This document shows, piece by piece, positions 21,908 to 33,577 of a stretch of DNA of 64,000 nt (the first letter of the stretch is position 1; every line of letters starts with the position of its first letter). The stretch comes from Ramlibacter terrae (GTDB lineage: Bacteria > Pseudomonadota > Gammaproteobacteria > Burkholderiales > Burkholderiaceae_C). A program made the translations under genes and the position numbers. The stretch spans positions 3,100,001-3,164,000 of the forward strand of contig CP053418.1 in assembly GCA_013127575.1 (NCBI GenBank), in the 5' to 3' direction. Below the pieces are notes generated by a model. That model ran no database searches, was not told the origin of the DNA, and saw only the letters and a list, made by a program, of their open reading frames with translations.

Positions 21908-22237
21908 CTACTCGGAAGCCGGCCCCGGCCCCGGATCTGTTCCTTCAGCTTGTGGCTGGCGTGGAACGTCACGACGCGGCGCGCGTCGATCGGGATGGCT
22001 TCGCCGGTGCGCGGGTTGCGGCCCGGCCGCGGCGCCTTGGTGCGGATCTGGAAGTTGCCGAAGCCGGAGATCTTCACGTCCTGCCCGTCCACCAGGGCTG
22101 GTGGCGATCAGGTCGAAGAAAGCGTCGATCATGTCCTTGCTCTCGCGCTTGTTCAGCCCGATCTGCTCGAACAGGAGTTCGGCCAGCTGGGCCTTCGTCA
22201 ACGCCGGTGTCTCCGGGCTCTCGACGGCAAACTCCAT
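21908..22237 (-). CDS. ihfA: Integration host factor alpha subunit
   Basis: About 110 residues, DNA-bending HU/IHF fold: [56 protein letters not shown] (the beta-arm) and [17 protein letters not shown] one-base insertion at about 22098 (AGCCCTGG) and a CCWGG deletion at about 21922 break the frame; correction gives the end QGPGPASE with TAG at 21908-21910. The start MEFAVES at 22237 follows AGGAAGAGG; an upstream ATG at 22282 is in frame. It pairs with IhfB to shape DNA at promoters and recombination sites. Confidence 0.93.
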   Translation of the reverse strand: MEFAVESPETPALTKAQLAELLFEQIGLNKRESKDMIDAFFDLIATSPGGRAGREDLRLRQLPDPHQGAAAGPQPAHRRSHPDRRAPRRDVPRQPQAEGTDPGPGPASE

Positions 22238-22285
22238 GATGTCCTCTTCCTTCACTGCTCTTGTCGTTGTCAGGTCGTCCATGCG

Positions 22286-24700
22286 TCAGCCCCTCAGGCG
22301 GCCGCCGAGCTCCGTCGCGATGCGCCCCACGATGGCGCGCACCGCAGCCTCGATCTGGTCGTCGGTCAGTGTGGCTTCGGCACTTGCGAGCGTCAAGCGC
22401 ACGGCCAAGCTTTTCTCGCCCGCGGCCAGCCCGCCGCTCGCCTGCTGCGGCTTGTAGACGTCGAACAGCATCGCGTCGCGCAGCAGCCCGCCCGTCTCGG
22501 CCGAGCGGATGGCGCGCAGCAGCGCGTCGTGCGTGACCGCATCGCCGACGATGATGGCCGGTCGCGCTCGGCGGGCTGGAACTTCGGCACCGGCTCGAAC
22601 GCAGGGATGCGGCGCGCGGCGACGGCGTCGAGATCCAGCTCGAACAGCAGCGGCGTGTGCGGCAGCTCCCATTGCTGGCGCCAGCGCGGATGGAGTTCGC
22701 CGACGACGCCCACTTCACGGCCGTCGATGCGGATGGAGGCGCAGCGGCCCGGGTGCATCGCCGGATGCGCGAAGGGCACGAACTCCGCCTGCAGCGGCGC
22801 GAGCAGCGACTGCACGTCGCCCTTCATGTCGTAGAAGTCGACGCCCGTCGCCTTGCGGCCCCACTGCAGGCCGTCGGCCGGGCCGTAGGCCAGTGCAGCG
22901 ACCTTCATCGGCTGGCGCACGCCGCGCACGGTGGTGTCGGTGGTCTGCACGGACGCGTCGCGCAGGAACACGCGGCCCAGTTCGAACACGCGCACGCGCT
23001 CGGCCTTGCGGTCCAGGTTGAACTTGAGCGCCTGCAGCAGCGACCCGAGCAGCGTCGAGCGCATCACGCTCATCTGGCTGGCGATCGGGTTCAGCAGCTG
23101 GATCGGATCGGCGTTGCCGGCGAGCTCCTTCTCCCAGCGCTCCTCGACGAAGCTGAAGTTGATCGTCTCCTGGTAGCCCAGGCCGGCCAGCAGGCGGCGC
23201 ACCGCGAAGCGGCTACGGCGGCTCTCCGGCGGCAGCTTGGCCGTGATCGGCGCCAGCGGCGGCGTGGTCGGCAGCTGGTTGTAGCCGATGATGCGCACGA
23301 CCTCTTCGATCAGGTCTTCCTCGATCGTGAGGTCGAAGCGGTACGCCGGCGGCGTGACGGTCACCACGCCGTTGTCGGCGGTGGCGGGCAGGCCGAGCCG
23401 GCGGAAGGCGTCGAGGCACTGCGCCTCGCTCACCGGCATGCCGATCACCTTGGCGGCGCGCGCCACGCGCAGCTGCACCGGCTTGCGCTCGGGCTGCTTC
23501 ACGACCTGGTCGTCCATGGGACCGGCTTCGCCGCCGCAGATGTCGATGACCAGGCGCGTGATGTGCTCGATGTGTTCGACGGTGAGGCTCGGGTCGACCC
23601 CGCGTTCGAAGCGGTGCCCGGCATCGGTCGAGAAGTTGAAGCGCCGCGAGCGGCCCTGCACCGCCTCGGGCCACCAGAACGCGGCCTCGACGTAGACGTT
23701 GCGCGTGTCGTCGGACACCGCCGTGGCGTCGCCGCCCATGATGCCGGCGAGCGACTCGACCTCCCTGTCGTCGGCGATCACGCCGACCTTCTCGTCGACG
23801 GTGATCGTCGTGCCGTTCAGCAGCTTGAGCTGTTCGCCCGGCCGGCCCCAGCGGACGTCGAGCCCGCCGTGGATCTTGTCCAGATCGAAAATGTGCGACG
23901 GCCGGCCGAACTCGAACATCACATAGTTGGAGATGTCCACCAGCGCGGTGACGCTGCGCTGGCCGCAACCGGCGAGGCGCTCGACCATCCAGTGCGGCGT
24001 CTTCGCACGGGTGTCGACGTTGCGGATCACGCGGCCGGAGAAGCGGCCACACAGGTCGGGCGCGCTCACCTTCACCGGCAACTTCGCGTCGTGCGTCGGG
24101 GCGACCGGAGCGAACTCCGGTTGCTTCAAGGGCGCACCGGTCAGCGCCGACAGCTCGCGCGCCACGCCGTACACGCTGAGGGCGTGCGCGAGGTTGGGCG
24201 TGAGCTTGAGCGTGAACACGTGGTCGTCGAGGTTCAGCACCTCGCGGATGCTGCCGCCGATGGGCGCGTTCGCGTCCAGTTCCAGCAGGCCGCCGTGGTC
24301 GTCGGAGAGCTTCAGCTCGCGCGCCGAGCACAGCATGCCCCGGCTCTCGACGCCGCGCAGCTTGCCCAGCTTGATCGCGAACGGCTTGCCGTCTTCACTG
24401 GCGGCAGCTCGGCGCCGACGAGCGCCGTCGGCACGCGAATGCCGACGCGCGCATTCGGCGCGCCGCAAACGATGTTCAGCAGCGTGCCCTGCCCCACGTC
24501 CACCGGCAGACGCGCAGGCGGTCGGCGTTCGGGTGCTGGACGGCTTCCTTGATCTGGCCGACGACGACCTTGCTGAAAGGCGGCGCGACCGGGCGCAGTT
24601 CTTCCACTTCGAGCCCACCCATGGTGAGCACGTCGGCGACTTCTTGCGTGGACAGCGGCGGGTTGCAGAACGCGCGCAGCCAGGACTCGGGGAATTGCAT
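22286..24700 (-). CDS. pheT: Phenylalanyl-tRNA synthetase beta subunit
   Basis: About 805 residues. The order is the N-terminal B1 region [17 protein letters not shown], the OB/tRNA-binding domain ([32 protein letters not shown]), the B3/B4 editing domain, the B5 domain and the C-terminal anticodon-binding-like fold ([14 protein letters not shown]). With PheS it charges tRNA-Phe. Breaks at about 24506, 24403 and 22560 are all CCWGG losses (CQVDVG, PPGEDGKP, ERDLAIIVG). It starts 4 bp after pheS, in the normal operon order. There is no sign of genuine decay. Confidence 0.96.
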
Positions 24701-24704
24701 GTCT

Positions 24705-25775
<1,071 letters not shown>

Positions 25776-25794
25776 TCAACGAAGTGCGGAGAAA

Positions 25795-25929
25795 GCGGAC
25801 ATCCAGAACGCAGAGGGCGCAAAGGATTCTCAGAAGGCGCAAAAGAGTCGAAGAAAACTTCAAAAGGTTTTCGGGTTCCTTTTGCGTCCTCTGCGCAATC
25901 TCCGCGTCCTCTGCGTTCTGGATGTCCGC
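25795..25929. repeat. TCTGCG-type hairpin repeat, copy C
   Basis: Perfect outer inverted repeat of 22 bp: 25795-25816 (GCGGACATCCAGAACGCAGA, then GG) pairs with 25908-25929. The interior holds CGCAGAGGGCGCAAAGG on the left and CCTTTTGCGTCCTCTGCGC on the right, so most of the 135 bp can form one stem. It stands between rplT and pheS, where the pheS leader would be expected. Confidence 0.9.
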
Positions 25930-25959
25930 ATCCATCCGCCGCACTTGGGTGAAGGACCT

Positions 25960-25997
25960 AAAAAAACAGGGCTAGCGCCTTGCAGCCCTAGCCCTGT
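25960..25997 (-). terminator. Rho-independent terminator after rplT
   Basis: On the minus strand ACAGGGCTAG pairs with CTAGCCCTGT around GGCTGCAAGGCG and is followed by TTTTTTT. It closes the thrS-infC-rpmI-rplT transcript, about 50 bp past the rplT stop. It could act as an attenuator for pheST read-through. Confidence 0.85.
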
Positions 25998-26044
25998 CCT
26001 GTGGTCGACACCAGGCGCCTTCAGCGAAGGCGTCTACCGTGAAC

Positions 26045-26404
26045 TCAAGCAGCCAGCTTGGCCTTGACTTGCTCCACGATGCCGGCAAAAGCCGCGGGGT
26101 CGTGATAGGCGATATCGGCGAGGACCTTGCGGTCGATGTCGATGCCGGCCTTGCGGATCCCGTTGGCGAACTGGCTGTAGGTCATTCCGTTGAGGCGGGC
26201 CGCGGCGTTGATACGCGCGATCCACAGCTGACGGAACACGCGCTTCTTGGCGCGGCGATCGCGGTACGCATACTGGCCCGCCTTCATCACCGCCTGCTTG
26301 GCGATGCGGTAGACGTTGCCGCGGCGGCCGCGGAAGCCCTTGGCGAGGGCGAGAACCTTCTTGTGGCGGGCGCGAGCCGTTACACCACGTTTGACGCGAG
26401 GCAT
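26045..26404 (-). CDS. rplT: 50S ribosomal protein L20
   Basis: 119 residues, intact and of normal length. [39 protein letters not shown] and [19 protein letters not shown] are diagnostic. L20 binds 23S rRNA early in assembly and in many bacteria represses its own operon. It lies 22 bp after rpmI in the standard order. Confidence 0.98.
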   Translation of the reverse strand: MPRVKRGVTARARHKKVLALAKGFRGRRGNVYRIAKQAVMKAGQYAYRDRRAKKRVFRQLWIARINAAARLNGMTYSQFANGIRKAGIDIDRKVLADIAYHDPAAFAGIVEQVKAKLAA

Positions 26405-26426
26405 GTGTTTTCCTTCTGTCTGTGGG

Positions 26427-26628
26427 TTACAGGCCGGCGAACGGCAGCATCTGCGCCATGTGACCCATGTTGGTCTCATGCACAGCGACCGCAACGCAGG
26501 TGACGCTTGTTCTTGGTGGACTTCTTGGTCAGGATGTGACGCTTGAAGGCCTGTCCGCGCTTGACCGTCCCGCCGGGACGGACGCGGAAGCGCTTCTTCG
26601 CTCCGCTCTTGGTCTTCATCTTGGGCAT
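26427..26628 (-). CDS. rpmI: 50S ribosomal protein L35
   Basis: About 67 residues: [20 protein letters not shown], then [18 protein letters not shown], then [17 protein letters not shown]. The frame breaks near 26483 after HLR (net one extra or two missing bases, not a CCWGG site), which would otherwise give a premature TGA. Since L35 sits between intact rplT and infC, this is almost surely a sequence error. AAGGAG precedes the ATG. This basic protein of the large ribosomal subunit precedes rplT. Confidence 0.95.
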
Positions 26629-26708
26629 GTGAATGCTCCTTCTTCATTTGTGCTCGTGAGGCGCCGCGGAAAAAGATCCGCGTCTTGAGGGCCTCGAGCC
26701 ACTAATTC

Positions 26709-26726
26709 GGAGGGCCGAAGCCCTCC
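26709..26726 (-). promoter_or_regulatory. cUUCGg-capped hairpin in the infC-rpmI spacer
   Basis: On the minus strand GGAGGGC-TTCG-GCCCTCC forms a perfect 7-bp stem with the very stable UUCG tetraloop, about 80 nt before the rpmI start. There is no U-run, so it is not a terminator. In other bacteria this spacer is where L20 binds mRNA; a regulatory or processing role here is inference. Confidence 0.5.
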
Positions 26727-26772
26727 ATTCACCGCCACCGCGGCGACCAACCGTGATGGCTTTGAAACTGTC

Positions 26773-27370
26773 TTACGCCGTCGTCGCCGGAGCGGCGGCG
26801 GCATCGGTCGGCTTGGCCGGCGCCGGCTTCTTCTTGCCGGGCGCGATCATCATGATCATCTGCCGGCCTTCCAGCTTGGGGAACTGCTCGACGAGGATGG
26901 TGTCCCCGAGGTCGTCCCGGATGCGCTGGAGGAGCGCCATGCCGATTTCTGGTGCGTGATCTCGCGGCCGCGGAAGCGGAGCGTGATCTTGCACTTGTCG
27001 CCTTCGGCCAGGAAGCGGCGGATGTTCCGCAGCTTGATGTTGTAGTCACCGTCGTCGGTGCCCGGCCGGAACTTGACTTCCTTGATCTCGATGACCGTCT
27101 GCTTCGACTTCGCTTCCGCAGCCTTCTTCTGTTCCCGGTACTTGAACTTGCCGTAGTCCATCAGACGGCAGACCGGGGGACTGCAGTGGCGGCAATTTCG
27201 ACCAGGTCAACGTCCGCTTCGCCCGCGAGGCGCAAGGCCTCGGTGATGCTGACGATGCCCGGGGGCTCGTTGTTGGGCCCGCTCAAGCGGACTTCCGGGG
27301 CCATGATCTCCCGGTTCAGGCGGTGCTTGCGCTCCTCGCGGTGGCGGCGGTCGCGAAATTCAGTAGCGAT
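26773..27370 (-). CDS. infC: Translation initiation factor IF-3
   Basis: About 199 residues. The N-domain has [28 protein letters not shown] and [15 protein letters not shown]; the C-domain has [28 protein letters not shown] and [14 protein letters not shown]. Breaks at about 27175 (C5 for C6) and 26950 (CCAG for CCAGG). No ATG/GTG fits the N-terminus. The codon at 27370-27368 is ATC, spaced correctly from GAAGGA and followed by [20 protein letters not shown], so IF-3 appears to use a non-canonical AUC start. Such starts underlie infC autoregulation in enterobacteria (AUU there). A 3'-terminal Lys/Ala/Pro tail extends the protein. Confidence 0.95.
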
Positions 27371-27445
27371 GGTTCGAGTCCTTCAATTCAATAAACTACA
27401 AAATGTGTAGCATCACCGTGTGGGTGCGCGCGGGCTCCGGCCTTT

Positions 27446-29353
27446 TCAGCGTTTGCCTGCGATGTCGGCGGCGATCCTTTCACGGAACGCTGCCAGCGAC
27501 ATCACGCCGAGATCCTGGTTGCCCCGGGCGCGCACTGCGACGGCACCAGCCGCCTTCTCTTTCTCGCCGACGACGAGGAGATAGGGCGGCTTTTGCAGCG
27601 AATGCTCTCGTATTTTATACGTAATCTTCTCGTTACGCAGATCGGTCGCTACCCTAAGCCCTTGATTCTGCAGAGCTTTGGCCACATCGCGGACGTAATC
27701 GGACTGTCCGTCGGTGATGTTGAGCACCACCGCCTGCACCGGCGCCAGCCGGGCGGGCAGCGCCCCGGCGTGCTGTTCGATCAGGATGCCGATGAAGCGT
27801 TCCATGCTGCCGACGATGGCCCGGTGCAGCATCACCGGGCGGTGCCGGCTGCCGTCCTCGCCCACGTACTCGGCGTCCAGCCGCTCGGGCATCGAGAAGT
27901 CGACCTGCATCGTGCCGCACTGCCACTGGCGCCCGATGGCGTCCTTGAGCGTGTACTCGATCTTCGGGCCATAGAACGCGCCGTCGCCCGGGGCGATCTC
28001 GAACTCGACGCCGGACGCGCGCAGGCTTTCCATCAGCGCGTGCTCGGCCTTGTCCCAGCTCTCGTCGGAACCGATGCGCTGCGCCGGCCGCGTGGCCACC
28101 TTGTAGATGATGTCCGTGAAGCCGAAGTCTGGTAGACCTTCTGCAGCAGCGTCGTGTACGCCGTGCATTCCGGCAGGATGTGGTCTTCCGTGCAGAAGAT
28201 GTGCCCGTCGTCCTGCGTGAAGCCGCGCACGCGCATGATGCCGTGCAGCCCGCCCGTGGGCTCGTTGCGGTGGCACTGCCCGAACTCGCCGTAGCGCAGC
28301 GGCAGGTCGCGGTAGCTCTTGATGCCCTGCTTGTAGATCAGGATGTGGCCCGGGCAGTTCATCGGCTTGAGCGCGTAGTCGCGCTTCTCCGACTCCGTCG
28401 TGAACATGTTCTCGCGGTACTTGTCCCAGTGGCCCGTCTTCTCCCACAGCGTCTTGTCCAGCAGCTGCGGGCCCTTGACCTCTGGTAGCCGCGTTCTCGC
28501 GGTACACGCGGCGCATGTATTGCTCGACTTCCTGCCACAGCGCCCAGCCGCGCGGATGCCAGAACACGACGCCCGGCGCGTGGTCGTCGATGTGGAACAG
28601 GTCGAGTTCGCGGCCGAGCTTGCGGTGGTCGCGCTTCTCGGCTTCTTCCAGCATCGTCAGGTACTGCTGGAGCTCTTCCTTCGACGCCCATGCCGTGCCG
28701 TAGACGCGCTGCAGCATCTCGTTGCGGTGGTCGCCGCGCCAGTAGGCGCCCGCCACCTTCATGAGCTTGAAGAACTTCAGCCTGCCCGTGCTGGGCACGT
28801 GCGGGCCGCGGCACAGGTCCTCGAACCCGCCTTCCGAATACAGCGAAACGTCTTCGCCGGCCGGGATGCTGCCGATGATCTCGGCCTTGTACGCCTCGCC
28901 GATGCTCTTGAAGTGCGCCACGGCCTCGTCGCGCGGCAGCACGCGGCGCGTGACGCGCTCGTCCTTGGCGGCCAGCTCGGTCATGCGCTTCTCGATCGCC
29001 ACCAGGTCCTCGGGCGTGAAGGGGCGCTTGTACGCGAAGTCGTAGTAGAAGCCGTTCTCGATCACGGGGCCGATCGTCACCTGCGCCTCGGGAAAGAGTT
29101 CCTTCACCGCGTACGCCAGCAGGTGCGCCGTCGAGTGGCGGATCACGTCCAGGCCTTCCGGGTCCTTCGCCGTGACGATCGCCACCTGCGCGCCGTCGGG
29201 GATCGTGAAGGTCGTGTCGACGACCTTGCCGTTGACCTTGCCGGCCAGCGCGGCCTTGGCGAGGCCGGGGCCGATGGAGGCGGCGACGTCGGCGACCGTG
29301 ACAGGTTCGGGGTACTCGCGGCGGGAGCCGTCGGGGAGCGTGATCTGGATCAT
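27446..29353 (-). CDS. thrS: Threonyl-tRNA synthetase
   Basis: About 636 residues: N-terminal TGS domain ([24 protein letters not shown]), editing domain with the [11 protein letters not shown] and RGPHVPSTG motifs, class II catalytic core (GPMCHR-equivalent replaced here across the break region by [27 protein letters not shown]) and anticodon-binding domain. Breaks at about 28483-28496 and 28135 include CCAG for CCAGG sites (YQEVKGP, VYQDFGFTD). It charges tRNA-Thr and edits serine. It is the first gene of the infC-rpmI-rplT block, 75 bp before infC. Confidence 0.96.
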   Translation of the reverse strand: MIQITLPDGSRREYPEPVTVADVAASIGPGLAKAALAGKVNGKVVDTTFTIPDGAQVAIVTAKDPEGLDVIRHSTAHLLAYAVKELFPEAQVTIGPVIENGFYYDFAYKRPFTPEDLVAIEKRMTELAAKDERVTRRVLPRDEAVAHFKSIGEAYKAEIIGSIPAGEDVSLYSEGGFEDLCRGPHVPSTGRLKFFKLMKVAGAYWRGDHRNEMLQRVYGTAWASKEELQQYLTMLEEAEKRDHRKLGRELDLFHIDDHAPGVVFWHPRGWALWQEVEQYMRRVYRENAATRGQGPAAAGQDAVGEDGPLGQVPREHVHDGVGEARLRAQADELPGPHPDLQAGHQELPRPAAALRRVRAVPPQRAHGRAARHHARARLHAGRRAHLLHGRPHPAGMHGVHDAAAEGLPDFGFTDIIYKVATRPAQRIGSDESWDKAEHALMESLRASGVEFEIAPGDGAFYGPKIEYTLKDAIGRQWQCGTMQVDFSMPERLDAEYVGEDGSRHRPVMLHRAIVGSMERFIGILIEQHAGALPARLAPVQAVVLNITDGQSDYVRDVAKALQNQGLRVATDLRNEKITYKIREHSLQKPPYLLVVGEKEKAAGAVAVRARGNQDLGVMSLAAFRERIAADIAGKR

Positions 29354-29379
29354 GGTGTGAATTCCGGAAGCGAGAAACG

Positions 29380-29408
29380 AAAAAGCGCGACCTGCAGCCG
29401 CGCTTTTT
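29380..29408 (-). promoter_or_regulatory. Hairpin in the thrS leader
   Basis: Perfect 10-bp arms AAAAAGCGCG / CGCGCTTTTT around a 9-nt loop, 27 nt upstream of the thrS start. On the minus strand the right end reads GCGCTTTTTCG, so it could terminate or attenuate transcription before thrS. A short frame starting ATG-AAA-AAG-CGC overlaps it. Either a terminator of an upstream transcript or an attenuator fits. Confidence 0.5.
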
Positions 29409-29539
29409 CATGGGTTGGGGGCAACTCAGTGCACGCGACTACGCGGCCTCACAGGGCCGGGGAACCTTCCGTGGTAGTTCGCGGTGTCATAACCCGGGGT
29501 GCCTTTCTCGCTCTTGCTGGGGGATCGTAGGCTGGAATT

Positions 29540-29729
29540 CTAACCCGGCACCTTGAAACCCGTGCCCGCGCAGGTCGGGCATTCGGTGATGACCGTCTGC
29601 TTCTCGACCTCGAAGTTCTCGTTGATGTTCTCGCTGTCGATGCGCATCTGCCCGGTGCCGCCGCAATCGGGGCAGCGGTCGCGGGTCAGGTCGCGCAGGT
29701 TGAACACGCCCGTCTTGTCGTCATCCATG
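29540..29729 (-). CDS. Small protein with two CxxCxGTG zinc-finger motifs
   Basis: 62 residues beginning MDDDKTGVFNLRDL. Two DnaJ-like motifs, CPDCGGTGQM and CPTCAGTGFK, bracket a hydrophilic middle (DSENINENFEVEKQTVITE), so one zinc ion is probably bound by the four cysteines. A strong GAGGAGG precedes the ATG at 29729. It is intact. DnaJ-type zinc motifs suggest binding of protein or RNA, but I do not recognise a named function. It stands alone upstream of thrS on the same strand. Confidence 0.8.
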
Positions 29730-29807
29730 AACTGCCTCCTCGGGTGGGGGAAGCTGGACTGTACTGGGGCTGGTGGGAAATGCAAATGCGGGTCTGGGTG
29801 CCGCCGT

Positions 29808-30085
29808 CGGCAAACCCGCGCACGGGCGGGCTGCGCCGCGCGGCAGGGCGTCCGGCCGCAAGCGGCCGGCAAACCTGCGCCGCCCGGTCTTGCGGCCCAC
29901 GCGCCGTAACTCACTGCGTGTTGGCCGTGCGCGGCCAACACTCCGTTCGAACAGACAGCGCGAGCTGAGACGGTCGCGGCGCTCGCTACGCTCCGCTCTC
30001 GTAGCCCCGCTGGGCCGCAAGACCGGACAGCGCAGGCGCTCCTGCCTGATTGCGCGGCACAGCCCACCCGCACGCGGGTTTGCGG
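29808..30085. repeat. Large nested inverted-repeat element
   Basis: A 278-bp gene-free palindrome. Outer arms 29808-29841 and 30052-30085 match over 34 nt with few mismatches (CGGCAAACCCGCGCACGGGC against its complement). Middle arms CCGGTCTTGCGGCCCA (29884-29899) and TGGGCCGCAAGACCGG (30011-30026) are perfect over 16 bp. An inner GTGTTGGCC/GGCCAACAC hairpin sits at 29918-29941. No transposase frame is seen inside, so it is a MITE-like or structural repeat. Confidence 0.8.
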
Positions 30086-30103
30086 GGAGGTGACGCCGCC
30101 CCT

Positions 30104-30191
30104 CCGTCATCCCCGCGCGGGCGGGGATCCGTGGCTTCGAGGCAGCTGGTGCGGCGGGAGCACTGGATTCCCGCCTTCGCGGGAATGACGG
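30104..30191. repeat. REP-type paired palindromes (CGTCATTCCCGCG family)
   Basis: CCGTCATCCCCGCGCGGGCGG at the left and GGATTCCCGCCTTCGCGGGA with ATGACGG at the right form a head-to-head REP pair, each half also a small hairpin. It directly follows the aceA stop (minus strand) and may protect or terminate that transcript. Confidence 0.75.
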
Positions 30192-30198
30192 TGAGCGG

Positions 30199-31524
<1,326 letters not shown>

Positions 31525-31580
31525 GTTCACTCCGGGGTAGTTGCCGAAATCGGTGGCTTGCGCCTTGGAATGAACTTTAA

Positions 31581-31624
31581 GTCTTGTAGAAGACGTTGTG
31601 GTGCTCTTGTGTCTTATAGAAGAT
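31581..31624 (-). promoter_or_regulatory. Two 14-bp palindromes upstream of isocitrate lyase
   Basis: GTCTTGTAGAAGAC (31581-31594) and GTCTTATAGAAGAT (31611-31624) share the TCTTnTAGAAGA core and start exactly 30 bp (about three helical turns) apart, 57-100 bp before the aceA start. On the minus strand TTGATT-N17-TATCTT immediately upstream could be the promoter, so a dimeric repressor pair is plausible. The regulator is unknown. Confidence 0.65.
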
Positions 31625-31748
31625 ATCTTTTTGGTCGTTTGAAATCAACGACTTGTGATTGTCGTTTCGCGATGCGGTATCTGCTTTCTTGTATTGAGAA
31701 ATTTTGCGGCGTTGCAGCATCCCCGGATCTCACGATGCGGAACGAAGA

Positions 31749-32149
31749 TCACGCGCTATGAAACAGGATCCAGTCGCCGTGCCCGATCGGCTCGCGGCCG
31801 ACCACGTGCGCCGGATTGATCTCGTACAGCAGGCACTCCACCACGCCGTCCGCGGTGGTCACCGGCACTTCCCGCTTGAAGTACTCGGATTCTTCGCCGG
31901 GCACGATCTGCTCGATGCCGTCCAGCACCGACTCCAGTTCCGGTGACACCCGGTAGACCTCGCCCACCACGGTCACCGCCTGCTCGCCGCCGAGGCGCAG
32001 CCCCGGATACCAGTCCGGTGGTAGAGCACGCCACGCACTTCGCCCATGCCGACGTACTCCGGCGGCGGTTGCAGGCGGTTGATGTCGTTGCGTCCGCCGC
32101 GGCGGAGGGTGCCGTAGACGAACACGGGTCGGAGAGGGGCTTCAGGCAT
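31749..32149 (-). CDS. Gamma-glutamylcyclotransferase (GGCT/AIG2)-like protein
   Basis: About 133 residues. VFVYGTLRRGGRN near residues 9-21 is the family's nucleotide/substrate loop, and the conserved acidic region is in LDGIEQIVPGEESEYFKREVPV. One break at about 32015 (CCGG for CCTGG) is corrected to YHLDWYPGLRLGGEQ. Family members release 5-oxoproline from gamma-glutamyl compounds. A link with the glutamine-synthetase-like gene at 3.6 kb is imaginable but they are 28 kb apart. It is divergent from the DMT transporter. Confidence 0.82.
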
Positions 32150-32180
32150 GATGCGGCGCAGTTCGAACCCGCCATTGTCG

Positions 32181-33096
32181 ATGAGCGCCCTGCCCCGCCC
32201 CGCCGCCTATGCCTGCCTCGCGCTCAGCATGACCCTCGTGGGCAGCTACGTGGCGCTGTCGAAGCCGCTGGTGGCGGCGATCCCGGTGTTCCTGCTGGCC
32301 TGGCTGCGCTTCGGCATCGGCGGGGCCGCGATGCTGCACTGGCTGCGCAAGCCGGCGGGAGAAGCTCCGCTCACGCCGCGCACGCGCCGGCTGCTGTTCC
32401 TCGAATCCTTCCTCGGCAACTTCCTGTTCTCGATCTGCATGCTGTTCGGCGTCAGCCTGACCAGCGCGGTGTCGGCCGGCGTGATCATGGCGGCGATCCC
32501 GGCCGTCGTCGCCATCCTCAGCCGCGTCTTCCTGCGCGAGCCGATTTCCGGGCGCACGCTGGCCGCGATCGGCTGCGCCGCGGCCGGCATCGGGCTGCTG
32601 GCCGTGGCGAAGCCGTCCGCGCACGGGGGGCGGCCACTTCCGGTGACTGGGCCTGGCTCGGCAACGTGCTGGTGTTCGCGGCGGTGGTCTGCGAAGCGTC
32701 GTACGCGGTGATCGGCAAGGCGCTCACCGGGGTGCTGGGCCCCAAGCGCATCACCTCGCTGATCAACCTCTGGGGCTTCGCGCTGGTCACGCCGTTCGGG
32801 CTGCATGCGGCGCTGTCGTTCGACTTCGGCAGCGTCACGCCGGGCGTGTGGGTGCTGCTGCTGTTCTATTCGCTCGCGGCCAGCATCTGGACCGTCTGGC
32901 TCTGGATGACCGGGCTGAAGGTCGTGCCGGCCGCGCAGGCCGGCGTCTTCACCGTGATGCTGCCGATCTCGGCGGCCGTGGTCGGCGTGGTCTTCTGGGC
33001 GAGTCGCTCGGCGGCCTGCAGATGGTCGCCTTCCTCGCGGCGCTGGCCGGCGTGGTGCTGGCGACCGCGCCGGTCAGGCCAGCGCGCGCGGGCTGA
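32181..33096 (+). CDS. DMT superfamily (EamA) transporter
   Basis: About 306 residues, ten membrane segments in two EamA repeats (MSALPRPAAYACLALSMTLVG start; second repeat begins WAWLGNVLVFAAVVCEASY). Breaks at about 32627 (G-run) and 33000 (CTGG for CCTGG, giving VFLGESLGGLQ). EamA proteins export metabolites or amino acids; the substrate is unknown. It overlaps the 3' end of the convergent RraA-like gene by 23 bp. Confidence 0.85.
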
Positions 33097-33577
33097 CGAC
33101 GATGCCGTCCTCGTCGGCATAGAGCCAGTAGCCGGGCCGGACTTCCACGCCCCGGATGGTGACCGGCACGTCGCGCTGGCCCTGATCGTTCTTGCGCGGC
33201 CGCAGCGGCTGCAGCGCCAGCGCGCGGATGCCGACGCCGCTGGCGCGCAGCTCCGCGAGGTCGCGCACGGCGCCGTCCACCACGATCCCCGCCCAGCCGT
33301 TCTGCGCTGCCGCGGCCGCCAGGTTGCCGCCGCACAGCGCCCGCCGCAGCGACGCCGCGCCGTCCACCACCAGCACCCGGCCCTCGCCCGGCGACTTCAC
33401 GGCTTCGGCGACACGCGTGTTGTCCTCGAGGCAACGGACCGTAGCGACGGGGCCTGCGAAGCGCGGCACCGAGCCGAAGTCGCGCAACACGGGCGGCAGC
33501 ACCCAGAGCGCCGGCGGATGCGCCTCGCCATGGGCGTCGCACAGGTCGCAGGTGTTGAAGGCAGGCAGGTTGCTCAT
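33074..33577 (-). CDS. RraA-like protein (HMG/CHA aldolase or RNase E regulator family)
   Basis: 167 residues, intact. The RraA fold shows GPVATVRCLEDNTRVAEAV, RVLVVDGAASLRRALCGGNLAAAAAQNGWAGIVVDGAVRD (metal-binding GGNL and RD) and EDGIVVSPRAL. The same fold serves as 4-hydroxy-4-methyl-2-oxoglutarate aldolase in aromatic catabolism and as an RNase E inhibitor. GGNLA/RD with an intact Asp is compatible with aldolase activity. The start overlaps the Lrp stop (ATGA), so it is co-expressed with that regulator. Confidence 0.85.
   Translation of the reverse strand: MSNLPAFNTCDLCDAHGEAHPPALWVLPPVLRDFGSVPRFAGPVATVRCLEDNTRVAEAVKSPGEGRVLVVDGAASLRRALCGGNLAAAAAQNGWAGIVVDGAVRDLAELRASGVGIRALALQPLRPRKNDQGQRDVPVTIRGVEVRPGYWLYADEDGIVVSPRALA

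Noticed and set aside
29410..29539. T-box riboswitch before thrS (ACCGCG seen on the minus strand)
   Set aside because: No specifier loop, no GGUGG-type antiterminator bulge context, and T-boxes are not expected in betaproteobacterial thrS.
29808..30191. CRISPR array
   Set aside because: The repeats are inverted and of unequal size, without regular spacers or cas genes.
31749..32149. A dedicated deglutamylase of the 3.6-kb cluster
   Set aside because: The GGCT-like gene is 28 kb away and not co-directional; GGCT-like proteins are common housekeeping enzymes.
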